DNA from: Leisingera sp. ANG-Vp
Lineage (GTDB): Bacteria; Pseudomonadota; Alphaproteobacteria; Rhodobacterales; Rhodobacteraceae
Direction: 5' to 3'
DNA: 64,000 nt
Assembly (NCBI RefSeq): GCF_000813725.1
Contig: NZ_JWLD01000008.1
Location: 62,001-126,000 of the forward strand
The notes under the pieces are model-generated. The model saw nothing but the letters and a program-made list of their open reading frames with translations, was not told the origin of the DNA and ran no database searches. How positions within the stretch are numbered: the stretch's first letter is position 1; the number at the start of each line of letters is the position of its first letter. Below are positions 31,207 through 39,911 of this stretch, piece by piece. The position numbers and the translations under genes were made by a program.

Positions 31207-31329
31207 GATTTTATGAGAGTGCAAGAACAGGTTCACTCAGCGTGCCGCGTGAGTGTGCCTTTGTTGCTGGTGTTCCTGTGTGGGTGCCGCCAGGAACGGG
31301 CGTTAGCCCCGGGACTCTTTCATAAAATC
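31207..31329 (-). promoter_or_regulatory. Structured 5' leader of the YjhX/TopAI operon
   Basis: On the minus-strand RNA, GATTTTATGA (31329-31320) is perfectly complementary to TCATAAAATC (31216-31207), a 10-bp helix that can extend by GAGT/ACTC past a 2-nt bulge. Between the arms lie GTTCCTG/CAGGAAC (31272-31278 with 31291-31297) and CACTCA/TGAGTG (31234-31239 with 31250-31255). The 3' arm ends 11 nt before the toxin TTG. The 5' arm contains the uORF ATG. Ribosomes on the uORF would open the helix, so the leader may couple toxin expression to translation. Confidence 0.6.
31303..31323 (-). CDS. Six-codon uORF (MKESRG) in the toxin leader
   Basis: ATG at 31323-31321 lies 5 nt after GGAG, a better initiation signal than that of the toxin itself, and ends at TAA 31305-31303. 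A second tiny frame (MEIL, 31334-31320) ends on an ATGA overlap with it. The uORF start codon is inside the long-range helix. E. coli topAI is known to be controlled by a uORF in its leader; this peptide is shorter. Translation of this one is inferred. Confidence 0.45.
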   Translation of the reverse strand: MKESRG

Positions 31330-31366
31330 TCCATTGCGGGAGGCGGTCTGCCTCAAGCGCAAGGGT

Positions 31367-31395
31367 TAGCTAGTCAATGACGCGAAGAGCGTCAA
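31367..31395 (-). promoter_or_regulatory. Candidate sigma-70 promoter of the toxin operon
   Basis: On the minus strand TTGACG (31395-31390) is followed after 17 bp by TAGCTA (31372-31367). The -35 is good and the -10 weak. A start near 31360 would give a leader of about 165 nt containing the uORF and both arms of the long helix. Confidence 0.4.
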
Positions 31396-31482
31396 GATCT
31401 GCCTATCCGGCAAATGGCCGGGTGATGCAGCGGCACCCCGCTTTCTGCTGCGGGGCGGGGTGCCGGATTTGGTGCAGCCGGG

Positions 31483-32031
31483 TCAGGCCGCAAGATAGGT
31501 GTTGGTGGTCACAACCGCGGCATAGGCAAAGCCAAGCGCCGACATATAGGCCTTGTGCACGTCTTCGGCAGCGATGGTCTCGCCGTTGAACTCCAGATCG
31601 CGGGAGGAGCAGGCGTCCTCGACCACGGTGACGGCGTAGCCATAGTCGGCGGCGGCGCGGGCGGCAGCGTCGATGCACATGTGGCTCATGTCGCCGGCGA
31701 TGGTGACATTGGTGATGCCGTTTTCGTCGAGCAGCTGCTTCAGGCTGGTCTCGCGGAAGGCGTTCACATGGTGCTTGAGCACGGCGGGTTCGCCATCGGC
31801 GGGCTGCATCGAAGCATGGATCTGCGCGCCTTCGCTGCCGGGGGCAAAGAAGGGGGCGTCGTCCGATGCAAACTCGTGATGCACATGCACCACCAGCCGG
31901 CCGTCGGCGCGGGCCTGGTCCAGCAGGCGGCGGGCGTTGGCGGCAGAGGCTGTGATGCCGTGCAGCTCCCATTTGCCGCCGGGGAAATAGTCGTTCTGGA
32001 TGTCGATCAGGATCAATGCGGATTTTGTCAT
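31483..32031 (-). CDS. Isochorismatase-family cysteine hydrolase
   Basis: A 182-residue protein: ALILIDIQNDYFPGGKWEL has the catalytic Asp, VHHEFASD and LKHHVNAFRETSL flank the Lys region, and TIAGDMSHMCIDAAARAAADYGYAVTVVEDACSSRDL carries the nucleophilic Cys. The family hydrolyses amides such as nicotinamide or ureido compounds. ACGGAGAT precedes ATG 32031. It is divergent from a GlxA-type regulator with a 97-bp gap, a common pairing. Confidence 0.9.
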   Translation of the reverse strand: MTKSALILIDIQNDYFPGGKWELHGITASAANARRLLDQARADGRLVVHVHHEFASDDAPFFAPGSEGAQIHASMQPADGEPAVLKHHVNAFRETSLKQLLDENGITNVTIAGDMSHMCIDAAARAAADYGYAVTVVEDACSSRDLEFNGETIAAEDVHKAYMSALGFAYAAVVTTNTYLAA

Positions 32032-32128
32032 TTGTATCTCCGTTTCTCTGGGTATGGGGTTGGTATAGGCCCGCGGCGTGCCCAGATGTGATTGGCGGAA
32101 ATGACATAAAGCGGGTTGGATTGGACAA

Positions 32129-33052
32129 ATGGCATCGGGCACAGAGATACGGATCGGGCTGGCAGCCTACCCTTGCGCGCAGCGGGCGGCAGTGCTGGGG
32201 CTGCAGGACCTGCTGCAGGCGGCCGGCGGGCTGGAGAAAGCGGCACGGGGTCTGCGGGTGGAGATTGCCGAGGATTTCGCGGGAGATGAGCAGTTTGATG
32301 CGGTGATCCTGCCGCCCTGCCTGGGCGCGCGCCCGGAGGGTGAGGCGCTGGCGGAGGTTTCAGCCTGGGTGGCGAGGCAGCATGAGGGCGGGGCGCTGGT
32401 CTGCTCGATTTGCGCGGGTGCTTTCCCGTTGGCGGAGTCCGGGCTGCTGGACGGGCGGCAGGCGACCACCCATTGGGCCTTGGCGCCGGCCTTTGCCCAG
32501 GCCTATCCGCAGGTGCAGCTGCAGGCCGAGCGGCTGCTGATCGACGATGGCGATGTGATCACTGCAGGCGGGCTGATGGCCTGGACCGACCTTGGCTTGC
32601 GGCTGGTGGCGCGGTTTCTGGGGCTGGCGGTGATGCTGGAAACGGCGCGGTTCTTCCTGATCGACCCGGGCGGGCGCGAGCAGAGCTATTACAACCTGTT
32701 TTCCCCTGACCTGAGCCACGGCGACGCCCCGGTGCTGAAGGCGCAGCACTGGCTGCAGGCGCATTACCCTGAACCGGTGACAGTACCGCGGATGGCCGCC
32801 GCCGCCGGGCTGGAGGAGCGCACCTTTCTGCGCCGCTTCCAGGCCGCCGCCGGGCATAAGCCCTCGGAATACCTGCAGCAGCTGCGCGTCGCCAAGGCAC
32901 GGGAGCGGCTGGAGCTGTCAACCGCCAGTATTGAGAGCATTGCGGTGGAGGCGGGGTACTTGGACGTCTCCGCCTTCCGCAAGCTGTTCCAGCGGATTGT
33001 TGGCCTGTCGCCGAGTGAATACCGCAAGCGCTTTGCGCCCGCGCGGGGGTGA
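32129..33052 (+). CDS. GlxA family AraC-type regulator with DJ-1/PfpI domain
   Basis: A 307-residue protein. The N-terminal half is a DJ-1/PfpI-like glutamine-amidotransferase fold (DAVILPPCLGARPEG, LVCSICAGAFPLAESGLLDGRQATTHW, with Cys in CSICAGAF). The C-terminal ~95 residues are an AraC helix-turn-helix pair (VPRMAAAAGLEERTFLRRFQAAAGHKPSEYLQQLRVAKARERL; IAVEAGYLDVSAFRKLFQRIVGLSPSEYRKRF). It probably controls the divergent isochorismatase-family gene. The DJ-1 part serves as a sensor rather than an enzyme in this family. Confidence 0.9.
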   Translation: MASGTEIRIGLAAYPCAQRAAVLGLQDLLQAAGGLEKAARGLRVEIAEDFAGDEQFDAVILPPCLGARPEGEALAEVSAWVARQHEGGALVCSICAGAFPLAESGLLDGRQATTHWALAPAFAQAYPQVQLQAERLLIDDGDVITAGGLMAWTDLGLRLVARFLGLAVMLETARFFLIDPGGREQSYYNLFSPDLSHGDAPVLKAQHWLQAHYPEPVTVPRMAAAAGLEERTFLRRFQAAAGHKPSEYLQQLRVAKARERLELSTASIESIAVEAGYLDVSAFRKLFQRIVGLSPSEYRKRFAPARG

Positions 33053-33159
33053 GCTTGCAGAGCCTTTTGTGGGCAGAGGATAAATACTCAGGTATCAGGA
33101 AGTTGAAGGCAGGCAGCATATCAAGCTGATGAAGATTTCTATTCCGGGCGGTTCCGACC

Positions 33160-33801
33160 ATGTACAAAGACCAGGTTTCTGAAGCTCAGTTTGAACTGGC
33201 CGCTGAAATGGCGGGCTATGTGCTGCTCAGGCTCACGCGGTTTTTCTCGCAACCAGATTTTGACGACTGGAAGGAAATTTTGTCCGGCGAGAGAGGGGAG
33301 ATAAACGAGAGCGGGGCGTTTGAAAGCCTTGCGCAGTTCAGCGGCCTTGCTGGCGCGCTCATTTGGGCAAATGTGGCAGCATACAGCCGCGCGGCCTGGG
33401 GGCTGGAGCAGTTGGGGATAGTCATCAGGCACAAAGAAACCGCTTTTTACAAAGTGACGGTGCCGCGCGACAAAATCCGGCAGCACTTGCTGGAAAGCCG
33501 GACTCTTGGAGCGGAAGAGTTCGAATACATGGTCTACGCCTTCTTCGGGTGCGAAAATCAGGATGAATGGGGCGCGGCCAGTTTGGAGGGGCCGGACGGG
33601 CCGGTGGCATCTTCAGTGGTTGAGCTGGAGCCTGGCTTTGCGCAGCTTTGCAAGAACGCAGGGTTGATCGGGAAAGCGGAGGGGCAATGGGCCTGGTCCC
33701 CGCTTATGGAGCGCTGCATGTCACCCATTGAACTGGAGGTTAGCGTTCCGGGGTTCTTCAGCCGCGCCGTGTCTTCAGACTGGGAAGCAAAGCTGGTTTA
33801 G
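33160..33801 (+). CDS. Hypothetical protein, orphan
   Basis: A 213-residue soluble protein without signal peptide, helical in the first ~90 residues, with two cysteines near residue 133 and 166. I recognise no motif. The ATG lacks a strong Shine-Dalgarno. Composition is more AT-rich than in the adjacent GlxA and pheS genes, suggesting recent acquisition. It stands alone between them. Confidence 0.6.
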   Translation: MYKDQVSEAQFELAAEMAGYVLLRLTRFFSQPDFDDWKEILSGERGEINESGAFESLAQFSGLAGALIWANVAAYSRAAWGLEQLGIVIRHKETAFYKVTVPRDKIRQHLLESRTLGAEEFEYMVYAFFGCENQDEWGAASLEGPDGPVASSVVELEPGFAQLCKNAGLIGKAEGQWAWSPLMERCMSPIELEVSVPGFFSRAVSSDWEAKLV

Positions 33802-33953
33802 GCAGGCAAAGTTTAATCCGGTCTGTGTCCCAAGCTTTACTTGCCGAAACTCCTTTGCCGCCCGCAACACACCCCCCGATACATCCGCCTTGGCCCTCTT
33901 GCTTTCGGCGGCCCTTGTGATAGCAGGGCGTCAGCACAACTCGAGGGGCCGTC

Positions 33954-35027
33954 ATGGACGATCTTAAAGCCAAATACCTGGGTCAGATTGCGGATGCCGC
34001 GGATGAAGCCGCGCTGGAGGCGATCCGCGTGGCTGCCGTGGGCAAAAAGGGCGAAGTGGCGCTGAAGATGCGCGAGCTGGGCAAGATGACCCCGGAAGAG
34101 CGCCAGGTGGCGGGCCCGGCGCTGAACGCGCTGAAGGATGAGATCAACTCGGCTCTGGCCGCCAAGAAGGCCGGCCTGGAAGATGCCGCCCTGGATGAGC
34201 GCCTGCGCACCGAATGGCTGGACGTGACCCTGCCGACCCGCGCCCGTCGCGCGGGCTCGCTGCATCCGATCAGCCAGGTGCAGGAAGAGATCACCGCAAT
34301 CTTTGCGGAACTCGGCTTCTCGGTTGCCGAAGGGCCGCGGATCGACACCGACTGGTACAACTTCGATGCGCTGAACATCCCCGGCCACCACCCGGCCCGC
34401 GCCGAGATGGACACCTTCTATATGCACCGTGCCGAAGGCGACGACCGCCCGCCGCATGTGCTGCGCACCCATACCAGCCCCGTCCAGATTCGCTCGATGG
34501 AGAAGATGGGCGCGCCCTTGCGCATCATCTGCCCGGGCGGCGTCTACCGCGCCGACTATGACCAGACCCACACGCCGATGTTCCACCAGGTCGAAGGCCT
34601 GGCGCTGGACAAGGACATCTCGATGGCGAACCTGAAGTGGGTGCTGGAGGAATTCGTCAAATCATTCTTCGAAGTGGACGATGTCGAGCTGCGCTTCCGT
34701 GCCTCGCACTTTCCCTTCACCGAGCCGTCGGCAGAGGTCGACATCCGCTGCTCCTGGGAAGGCGGCACGCTGAAAATCGGCGAGGGCGACGACTGGATGG
34801 AAATCCTCGGCTCCGGCATGGTGCACCCCAAGGTGATCGCGGCCGGCGGCATCGACCCGGAGATCTACCAGGGCTTTGCATTCGGCATCGGTATCGACCG
34901 TCTGGCGATGCTGAAATACGGCATCCCCGACCTGCGCGCCTTCTTCGACAGCGACCTGCGCTGGCTGCGTCACTACGGCTTCCAGAGTCTGGACATGCCG
35001 GCGCTGCATGGCGGCCTGTCGCGGTAA
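33954..35027 (+). CDS. pheS: Phenylalanyl-tRNA synthetase subunit alpha
   Basis: A 357-residue class II synthetase subunit. An N-terminal coiled coil spans about residues 1-90. Motif 1 region [30 protein letters not shown], motif 2 [16 protein letters not shown]...[26 protein letters not shown], and motif 3 [22 protein letters not shown] are all present. With PheT it charges tRNA-Phe as an alpha2beta2 enzyme. Unlike in many bacteria, pheT is not adjacent but 2.4 kb downstream, with three unrelated genes between. Confidence 0.98.
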   Translation: MDDLKAKYLGQIADAADEAALEAIRVAAVGKKGEVALKMRELGKMTPEERQVAGPALNALKDEINSALAAKKAGLEDAALDERLRTEWLDVTLPTRARRAGSLHPISQVQEEITAIFAELGFSVAEGPRIDTDWYNFDALNIPGHHPARAEMDTFYMHRAEGDDRPPHVLRTHTSPVQIRSMEKMGAPLRIICPGGVYRADYDQTHTPMFHQVEGLALDKDISMANLKWVLEEFVKSFFEVDDVELRFRASHFPFTEPSAEVDIRCSWEGGTLKIGEGDDWMEILGSGMVHPKVIAAGGIDPEIYQGFAFGIGIDRLAMLKYGIPDLRAFFDSDLRWLRHYGFQSLDMPALHGGLSR

Positions 35028-35327
35028 ATGTATCTGATCGGCATAATTTTCGCGGGCTACATCGACTGGTGTACTGCGTTTTGCGAAAGAAGGCCGAGAT
35101 GGATATTGCTGCCAATTCTGTTCCTGGCCGTTGTGCCGGCCTGGCTGCTGATGTCCTTCAAGGCTCCGGTGCCGCTGGCACTGGTCTACTTGATCACTGC
35201 GGGCCCGGCAGCTGCAGCTTTTTGGCATGCACATTCGAAAGTTTGGCAGCGGCGGGACCAGATCAAAGCGGATCAGCGCGCGGGCGCATTGAAGACAAAG
35301 AAGCTGCTGAAGGGCTTCAAGCGTTAG
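35028..35327 (+). CDS. Small membrane protein directly after pheS
   Basis: A 99-residue protein with two or three hydrophobic segments (residues 2-14, 27-43, 47-66) and a basic, Lys-rich cytoplasmic tail (LKTKKLLKGFKR). Its ATG follows the pheS stop with no gap (TAAATG), so translation must be coupled to pheS termination. No family recognised. Confidence 0.6.
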   Translation: MYLIGIIFAGYIDWCTAFCERRPRWILLPILFLAVVPAWLLMSFKAPVPLALVYLITAGPAAAAFWHAHSKVWQRRDQIKADQRAGALKTKKLLKGFKR

Positions 35328-35341
35328 ATATGTGAGGTTCC

Positions 35342-35393
35342 GCGGGGCGCAGCCCCGCATCGCGCCCGACCCGCCCCCCAGGGCGGGCGCGAT
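35342..35393 (+). terminator. Two adjacent hairpins after the pheS transcript
   Basis: GCGGGGC (35342-35348) pairs with GCCCCGC (35352-35358). ATCGCGCCCG (35359-35368) pairs with CGGGCGCGAT (35384-35393). Both stems are perfect and abut, with no T run. They probably end or protect the pheS transcript. The remaining 35394-35659 shows no gene; weak inverted repeats occur around 35457-35525. Confidence 0.5.
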
Positions 35394-35659
35394 ACGCCCA
35401 CCCTCGGGTCCGGCGCAATGCTCCGTGAGTGTCATTAACGGATGAATTAGATCGCCAACGCGGAAAAGAGGCCGTAGGCCGCCGCGTCATCGCTTACCTC
35501 TCGTCGATTTGGTGAGTCGAGCGCAACGGTTGGACGATTGCCGGGATAAATTGCCATACACCAATGCGGGATCGCCTCCCCGCAGTCAGGCGATGGCGCG
35601 GCTCGCGGCCCACAAACATGTGACGTGACACTTGGGCCTCCCTGGCTAGTCTCGGGCAG

Positions 35660-36475
35660 ATGATCCGGACCGTTCTTTCCCTCTCCGCCGCCCTGTTGTG
35701 GGCCACCTCAGCCGCTGCCATGGGGCCGTGGAAGCCCTCGGGCTGCCATGGCGAGACGCCTTGCCAGCTTGAGGACCGCTCCTATCACGTGCTGGAGCCG
35801 GAGGGGTGGGACGGAGTTTCGCCTTTGCCGGTTCTTCTGCACTTCCATGGCTGGGCGCGGACCGGGGTCAATGCGCAGCGCAGCGATAGGGTGGGGGCCT
35901 CCACCCAGCGGCGCGGGGTGCTGCTGGTGACACCGAACGGGCGGCGCAAGAGCTGGGATTTCTGGACCGCTGACACCCAGGATGTGGGTTTCACCAACCG
36001 GGTGCTGGAGGATGTGGCCAGGCGCTATCCGGTTGATATGCAGAATATCTTTGTCTCGGGTTATTCCTATGGGTCAGCCATGGCTTGGCGCTACGTGTGC
36101 CAGAGCGGCGATCATGTGGCGGCGCTGTTGGGGATTGCCGGGGCGTTTCCGCCGGGCGAAACCTGCCCCGAGGCGCCGCGCGAAGTGCGCCATGTGCATG
36201 GGGTCAGCGACACGGTGATGCCCTTTCCGGACGATGCCTACGGAGGCGGGACGGTGCCGATGGGGCTGTGGCGGGCCCGGCTGGATTGCGGCACGGGCCG
36301 GGATGCAGGCGGCTGGCAGGTGGTGGATTTCCTGAAGCTGCACCGCACTGAATGGCGCGATTGCGCTGCCGGGCAGGTGGTGCTGGACACGCATCCGGGC
36401 GGCCATTTCATTCCGCATGGCTGGATCGGGCGGCAGCTGGATGAGCTTTTGGGCCTGGAGCCCTCTTATCCCTGA
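35660..36475 (+). CDS. Secreted alpha/beta-hydrolase, PHB depolymerase/LpqC-like esterase
   Basis: A 271-residue precursor with a signal peptide (MIRTVLSLSAALLWATSAAA). PVLLHFHGWARTG provides the oxyanion region, IFVSGYSYGSAMAWRYVC the nucleophile in GYSYGSAM, and VRHVHGVSDTVMPF and DTHPGGHFIPHGW the Asp/His end of the triad. The family (COG3509) includes poly(3-hydroxybutyrate) depolymerases and feruloyl esterases. Six or more cysteines suggest periplasmic disulfides. Substrate unknown. Confidence 0.85.
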   Translation: MIRTVLSLSAALLWATSAAAMGPWKPSGCHGETPCQLEDRSYHVLEPEGWDGVSPLPVLLHFHGWARTGVNAQRSDRVGASTQRRGVLLVTPNGRRKSWDFWTADTQDVGFTNRVLEDVARRYPVDMQNIFVSGYSYGSAMAWRYVCQSGDHVAALLGIAGAFPPGETCPEAPREVRHVHGVSDTVMPFPDDAYGGGTVPMGLWRARLDCGTGRDAGGWQVVDFLKLHRTEWRDCAAGQVVLDTHPGGHFIPHGWIGRQLDELLGLEPSYP

Positions 36476-36555
36476 GGGATGTCGCATTTGGGCGCGTTTT
36501 TTCCGCGGGGCTGCCGCTGCATGGCTTTTGGCAGGCATGAAGGGAGCAGGGCGCC

Positions 36556-37329
36556 ATGACAGTCATTCTGATCGTTGAAAGCAACACGCCGGAGATGGTT
36601 GCATCGGGCCAGGCGGCCTCGGCCGGGTTCATCCGCAGTTTTGCCGGGCTGGCGCCGCAGGCGGAGATCCGGGTGGCTGCGCCCTATGCCGGGCCCGTTG
36701 CCAATGAGGCTTTTGCCGCGGCGGATGGCATTGTCTTCACCGGTTCCGGCGTCAGCTGGTCCGCGGATGCGCCTGAGGCCGCGCCTTTGCAGGCAGCAAT
36801 GGAGCTGGCATTGGCGTGCGGCCGGCCCATCTGGGGGTCCTGCAACGGGCTGCAATTGGCCGCCGCGGTGCTGGGCGGCGGGATTGGCGCCTCGCCCAAT
36901 GGCATGGAAGTGGGCATGGCCCGGGAGCTGCAGCTGACCGATGCGGGCCGCAGCCATCCGATGCTGGCAGGGCGGCAGGACGGCTGGGCGGTGCCTTGCG
37001 TGCACCGTGACGAGGTGCAGCGGCTGCCCGAGGGGGCGGTGCTGCTGGCAGGCAATGCGCATTCGCCGGTGCAGGCGATGGCCTATGAGCAGGGCGGGGT
37101 GCGGTTCTGGGGCGCGCAGTACCACCCGGAGCTCAGAATCAGCGACGTTGGCGGCTATGTTTCAGCCCGCGGGATTTTTGCAGGCCACGCCGGGATGGCC
37201 GAGGATTGCGCAGTGGCGGACCGTGATGCGGCGGCTGCGGCGCGGCTGGGTACCGCGCCGGAGGAACTGGCGCCGGAAAACCGGCTGCGGGAACTGGCCA
37301 GCTGGGTTGCTCTGGTAACGCCCGGCTAA
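36556..37329 (+). CDS. Type 1 glutamine amidotransferase (class I GATase)
   Basis: A 257-residue GATase domain. WGSCNGLQLAAAVLGG holds the nucleophilic Cys and VRFWGAQYHPELRI the His and Glu of the triad. GMP-synthase-like stand-alone amidotransferases of this type hydrolyse glutamine or gamma-glutamyl compounds; the substrate is not predictable. It lies between the esterase and pheT, 92 bp before pheT, and may share transcripts with either. Confidence 0.85.
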   Translation: MTVILIVESNTPEMVASGQAASAGFIRSFAGLAPQAEIRVAAPYAGPVANEAFAAADGIVFTGSGVSWSADAPEAAPLQAAMELALACGRPIWGSCNGLQLAAAVLGGGIGASPNGMEVGMARELQLTDAGRSHPMLAGRQDGWAVPCVHRDEVQRLPEGAVLLAGNAHSPVQAMAYEQGGVRFWGAQYHPELRISDVGGYVSARGIFAGHAGMAEDCAVADRDAAAAARLGTAPEELAPENRLRELASWVALVTPG

Positions 37330-37421
37330 CGCCGGGCCTGGCGCGGCAAGCGGCCTCTTCCACCCCGCGGGATAATCCGCTACACGCCAATGGACCCGAG
37401 ATTACAGGCGGATTCTGACCG

Positions 37422-39818
37422 ATGAAATTCACGCTTTCCTGGCTGAAAGACCACCTCGACACCGACGCAAGCGTCGAGGAAATCACCGATGCCCTGACCG
37501 ACCTGGGCCTTGAGGTTGAAGGGGTCGTGAACCCTGCGGATGCGCTGAAGGATTTCAAGCTCGGCTATGTGAAACACGCCGAAAAGCACCCGGATGCCGA
37601 CAAGCTGCGGGTCTGCAAGGTGGACACCGACGAGGGTGAGCTGCAGATCATCTGCGGCGCGCCGAACGCGCGCGAAGGCATCACCGTGGTGGTCTGCAAG
37701 CCGGGCATGTATATCCCCGGCCTCGACATCACCATCGGCGTCGGCAAGATCCGCGGCGTGGAAAGCTTTGGCATGATGGCGTCTGAGCGCGAGCTGGAGC
37801 TGTCGGAAGAGCATGACGGCATCATTGAGCTGCCTTCGGGCAATGTCGGCGACAGCTTTGTCGATTGGCTGGCCGAGAACGACCCGGCCAAGGTCGACCC
37901 GGTCATCGAGATTGCCATCACTCCGAACCGCCCCGATGCGCTGGGCGTCTACGGCATCGCCCGCGATCTGGCGGCGCGCGGCCTGGGCACGCTGAAGACC
38001 CGCGCGTTTGAGGCGATCCCGGGCGATTTCGAAAGCCCCGTCAAGGTCACCATCGACGAAGATACTCTGGACGGCTGCCCGCTGTTTGCCGGCCGCCTGA
38101 TCAAGGGTGTGAAGAACGGCCCCAGCCCGCAGTGGCTGCAGGACCGGCTTAAGGCCATCGGCCTGCGCCCGATTTCGGCGCTGGTGGATGTCACCAATTT
38201 CTTCACCTTCGATCAGAACCGGCCGCTGCATGTGTTCGATGCGGCGAAGGTCTCGGGCGATTTGCGGGTGCACCGCGCGGCTGGCGGCGAGACCCTGAAG
38301 GCGCTGGACGAGAAGGAATACACCTTTGGCGCAGGCCAGATGGTGATTTCCGATGCCAATGGCCCCGAGAGCATCGGCGGCATCATGGGCGGCGAGGAAA
38401 CCGGCTGCACCGAGGAAACCGTGGATGTGTTCCTGGAGAGCGCGTTCTGGGATCACGTTCAGATCGCCATGGCGGGCCGCGCGCTCAAGATCAACTCGGA
38501 CGCACGCTACCGCTTTGAGCGCGGTGTGGATCCGGAGTACACCATCGAGGGCCTGCACCGCGCGACCCAGATGATCCTGGATTTGTGCGGCGGCGAGCCG
38601 TCCGAGGTGGTGATCGCGGGCGATGTGCCGGATCATTCCCGCGCCTACAAGCTGGATGCTGACCGGGTGCAGTCGCTGGTGGGGATGGAGATCCCGGAAA
38701 GCGACCAGCGCCAGACCCTGACCCGCCTGGGATTCCGCCTGGAAGGCAATATGGCGCATGTCCCCAGCTGGCGCCCGGATGTGCAGGGGGAAGCCGACCT
38801 GGTGGAAGAGGTCGCGCGGATTGCCTCGCTGACCAAGCTGCAGGGCAAGCCGCTGCCGCGGCTGACCGATGGCATCCCCAAGCCGGTGATGACGCCGCAG
38901 CAGCGCCGCCAGCAGATGGCCCGCCGCACCTGCGCCAGCCTCGGCTACAACGAGGTGGTCAGCTACACTTTCATCGACAAAGCCTCTGCCACGCTGTTCG
39001 GCGGCGGTGACGATGCAACTATGCTGGCGAACCCGATCTCGTCCGAGATGTCGCATATGCGCCCCGCGCTGCTGCCGGGCCTGCTGCAGGCCGCCGCCCG
39101 CAACCAGGCGCGCGGCTATATGGATCTGGCGCTGTTTGAGGCAGGTCCTGCCTTCCACGGCGGCGAGCCGGGCGAGCAGCACAACCTGATCTCCGGCCTG
39201 CTGGTCGGCCGCACCGGTCCCAAGGACGTGCATGGCGCCTCGCGTGCGGTGGATCTTTATGACGCCAAGGCGGATATCGAGGCGGTTCTGGCGGCCATCG
39301 GCGCGCCGGCCAAGGTGCAGATCCTGCGCGGCGCGCAATCCTGGTGGCACCCGGGCCGTCACGGCAAGATCTGCCTTGGCCCGAAGAAAGTGCTGGGCGT
39401 CTTTGGCGAGCTGCACCCCAAGGTTCTGAAAGAGATGGGCATCAAGGGCGCAGCCGTGGCCTTCACCATCTGGCCTGACGAAGTGCCGCTGCCGCGCAAA
39501 TCCGGCGCCACCCGTCCGGCGCTGAACATCAGCGACCTGCAGGCGGTGGAGCGGGACTTTGCCTTTGTGGTGGACGACAGCGTTGAGGCACTGACTGTGG
39601 TCAATGCCGCAGCCGGTGCCGACAAGGTGCTGATCGAGGACGTGCGCGTCTTTGATGAATTCATCGGAGGTTCCCTGGGGGAGGGCAAAAAGTCGCTGGC
39701 GATCACCGTGCGGCTGCAGCCCAGCGACAAGACGCTGAAGGAAAAGGACATCGAAGCGGTGAGCGAAAAGATCATCGCCAAGGTGACCAAGGCCACCGGC
39801 GGCACCCTACGCGGGTGA
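37422..39818 (+). CDS. pheT: Phenylalanyl-tRNA synthetase subunit beta
   Basis: A 798-residue protein of normal length. The N-terminal tRNA-binding EMAP-like domain (about residues 40-150, VCKVDTDEGELQIICGAPNAREG), B3/B4 editing domain, B5 domain, catalytic-like core and C-terminal anticodon-binding FDX-ACB domain (about 705-798, ISDLQAVERDFAFVVDD) are in order. It pairs with PheS. ATTACAGGCGG precedes the ATG. Three tandem hairpins follow the stop. Confidence 0.98.
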   Translation: MKFTLSWLKDHLDTDASVEEITDALTDLGLEVEGVVNPADALKDFKLGYVKHAEKHPDADKLRVCKVDTDEGELQIICGAPNAREGITVVVCKPGMYIPGLDITIGVGKIRGVESFGMMASERELELSEEHDGIIELPSGNVGDSFVDWLAENDPAKVDPVIEIAITPNRPDALGVYGIARDLAARGLGTLKTRAFEAIPGDFESPVKVTIDEDTLDGCPLFAGRLIKGVKNGPSPQWLQDRLKAIGLRPISALVDVTNFFTFDQNRPLHVFDAAKVSGDLRVHRAAGGETLKALDEKEYTFGAGQMVISDANGPESIGGIMGGEETGCTEETVDVFLESAFWDHVQIAMAGRALKINSDARYRFERGVDPEYTIEGLHRATQMILDLCGGEPSEVVIAGDVPDHSRAYKLDADRVQSLVGMEIPESDQRQTLTRLGFRLEGNMAHVPSWRPDVQGEADLVEEVARIASLTKLQGKPLPRLTDGIPKPVMTPQQRRQQMARRTCASLGYNEVVSYTFIDKASATLFGGGDDATMLANPISSEMSHMRPALLPGLLQAAARNQARGYMDLALFEAGPAFHGGEPGEQHNLISGLLVGRTGPKDVHGASRAVDLYDAKADIEAVLAAIGAPAKVQILRGAQSWWHPGRHGKICLGPKKVLGVFGELHPKVLKEMGIKGAAVAFTIWPDEVPLPRKSGATRPALNISDLQAVERDFAFVVDDSVEALTVVNAAAGADKVLIEDVRVFDEFIGGSLGEGKKSLAITVRLQPSDKTLKEKDIEAVSEKIIAKVTKATGGTLRG

Positions 39819-39825
39819 GGCGGGA

Positions 39826-39905
39826 CCAAGACTTTTCCTGAAAAGTCTTGGCAAAAGTTTTTGGAAAACTTTTGGGCAGCGCTCCTTGCGGAGCGCTGCC
39901 TTTAT
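39826..39905 (+). terminator. Three tandem perfect hairpins after pheT
   Basis: Hairpin 1 is CCAAGACTTTTC (39826-39837) with GAAAAGTCTTGG (39840-39851). Hairpin 2 is CAAAAGTTTT (39852-39861) with AAAACTTTTG (39865-39874). Hairpin 3 is GGCAGCGCTCC (39875-39885) with GGAGCGCTGCC (39890-39900), followed by TTTAT. The stems touch end to end without spacers. The third looks like the actual terminator, the first two like repeat units. Confidence 0.8.
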
Positions 39906-39911
39906 CATTCT

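Noticed and set aside
33053-33110. TAAATACTC near 33085 as another arm of the repeat family
   Set aside because: Only the short TAAATACTC core matches; flanks do not follow the arm consensus.
37380-39416. 678-codon minus-strand frame opposite pheT
   Set aside because: Antisense of a housekeeping gene with all pheT domains; no motif of its own.
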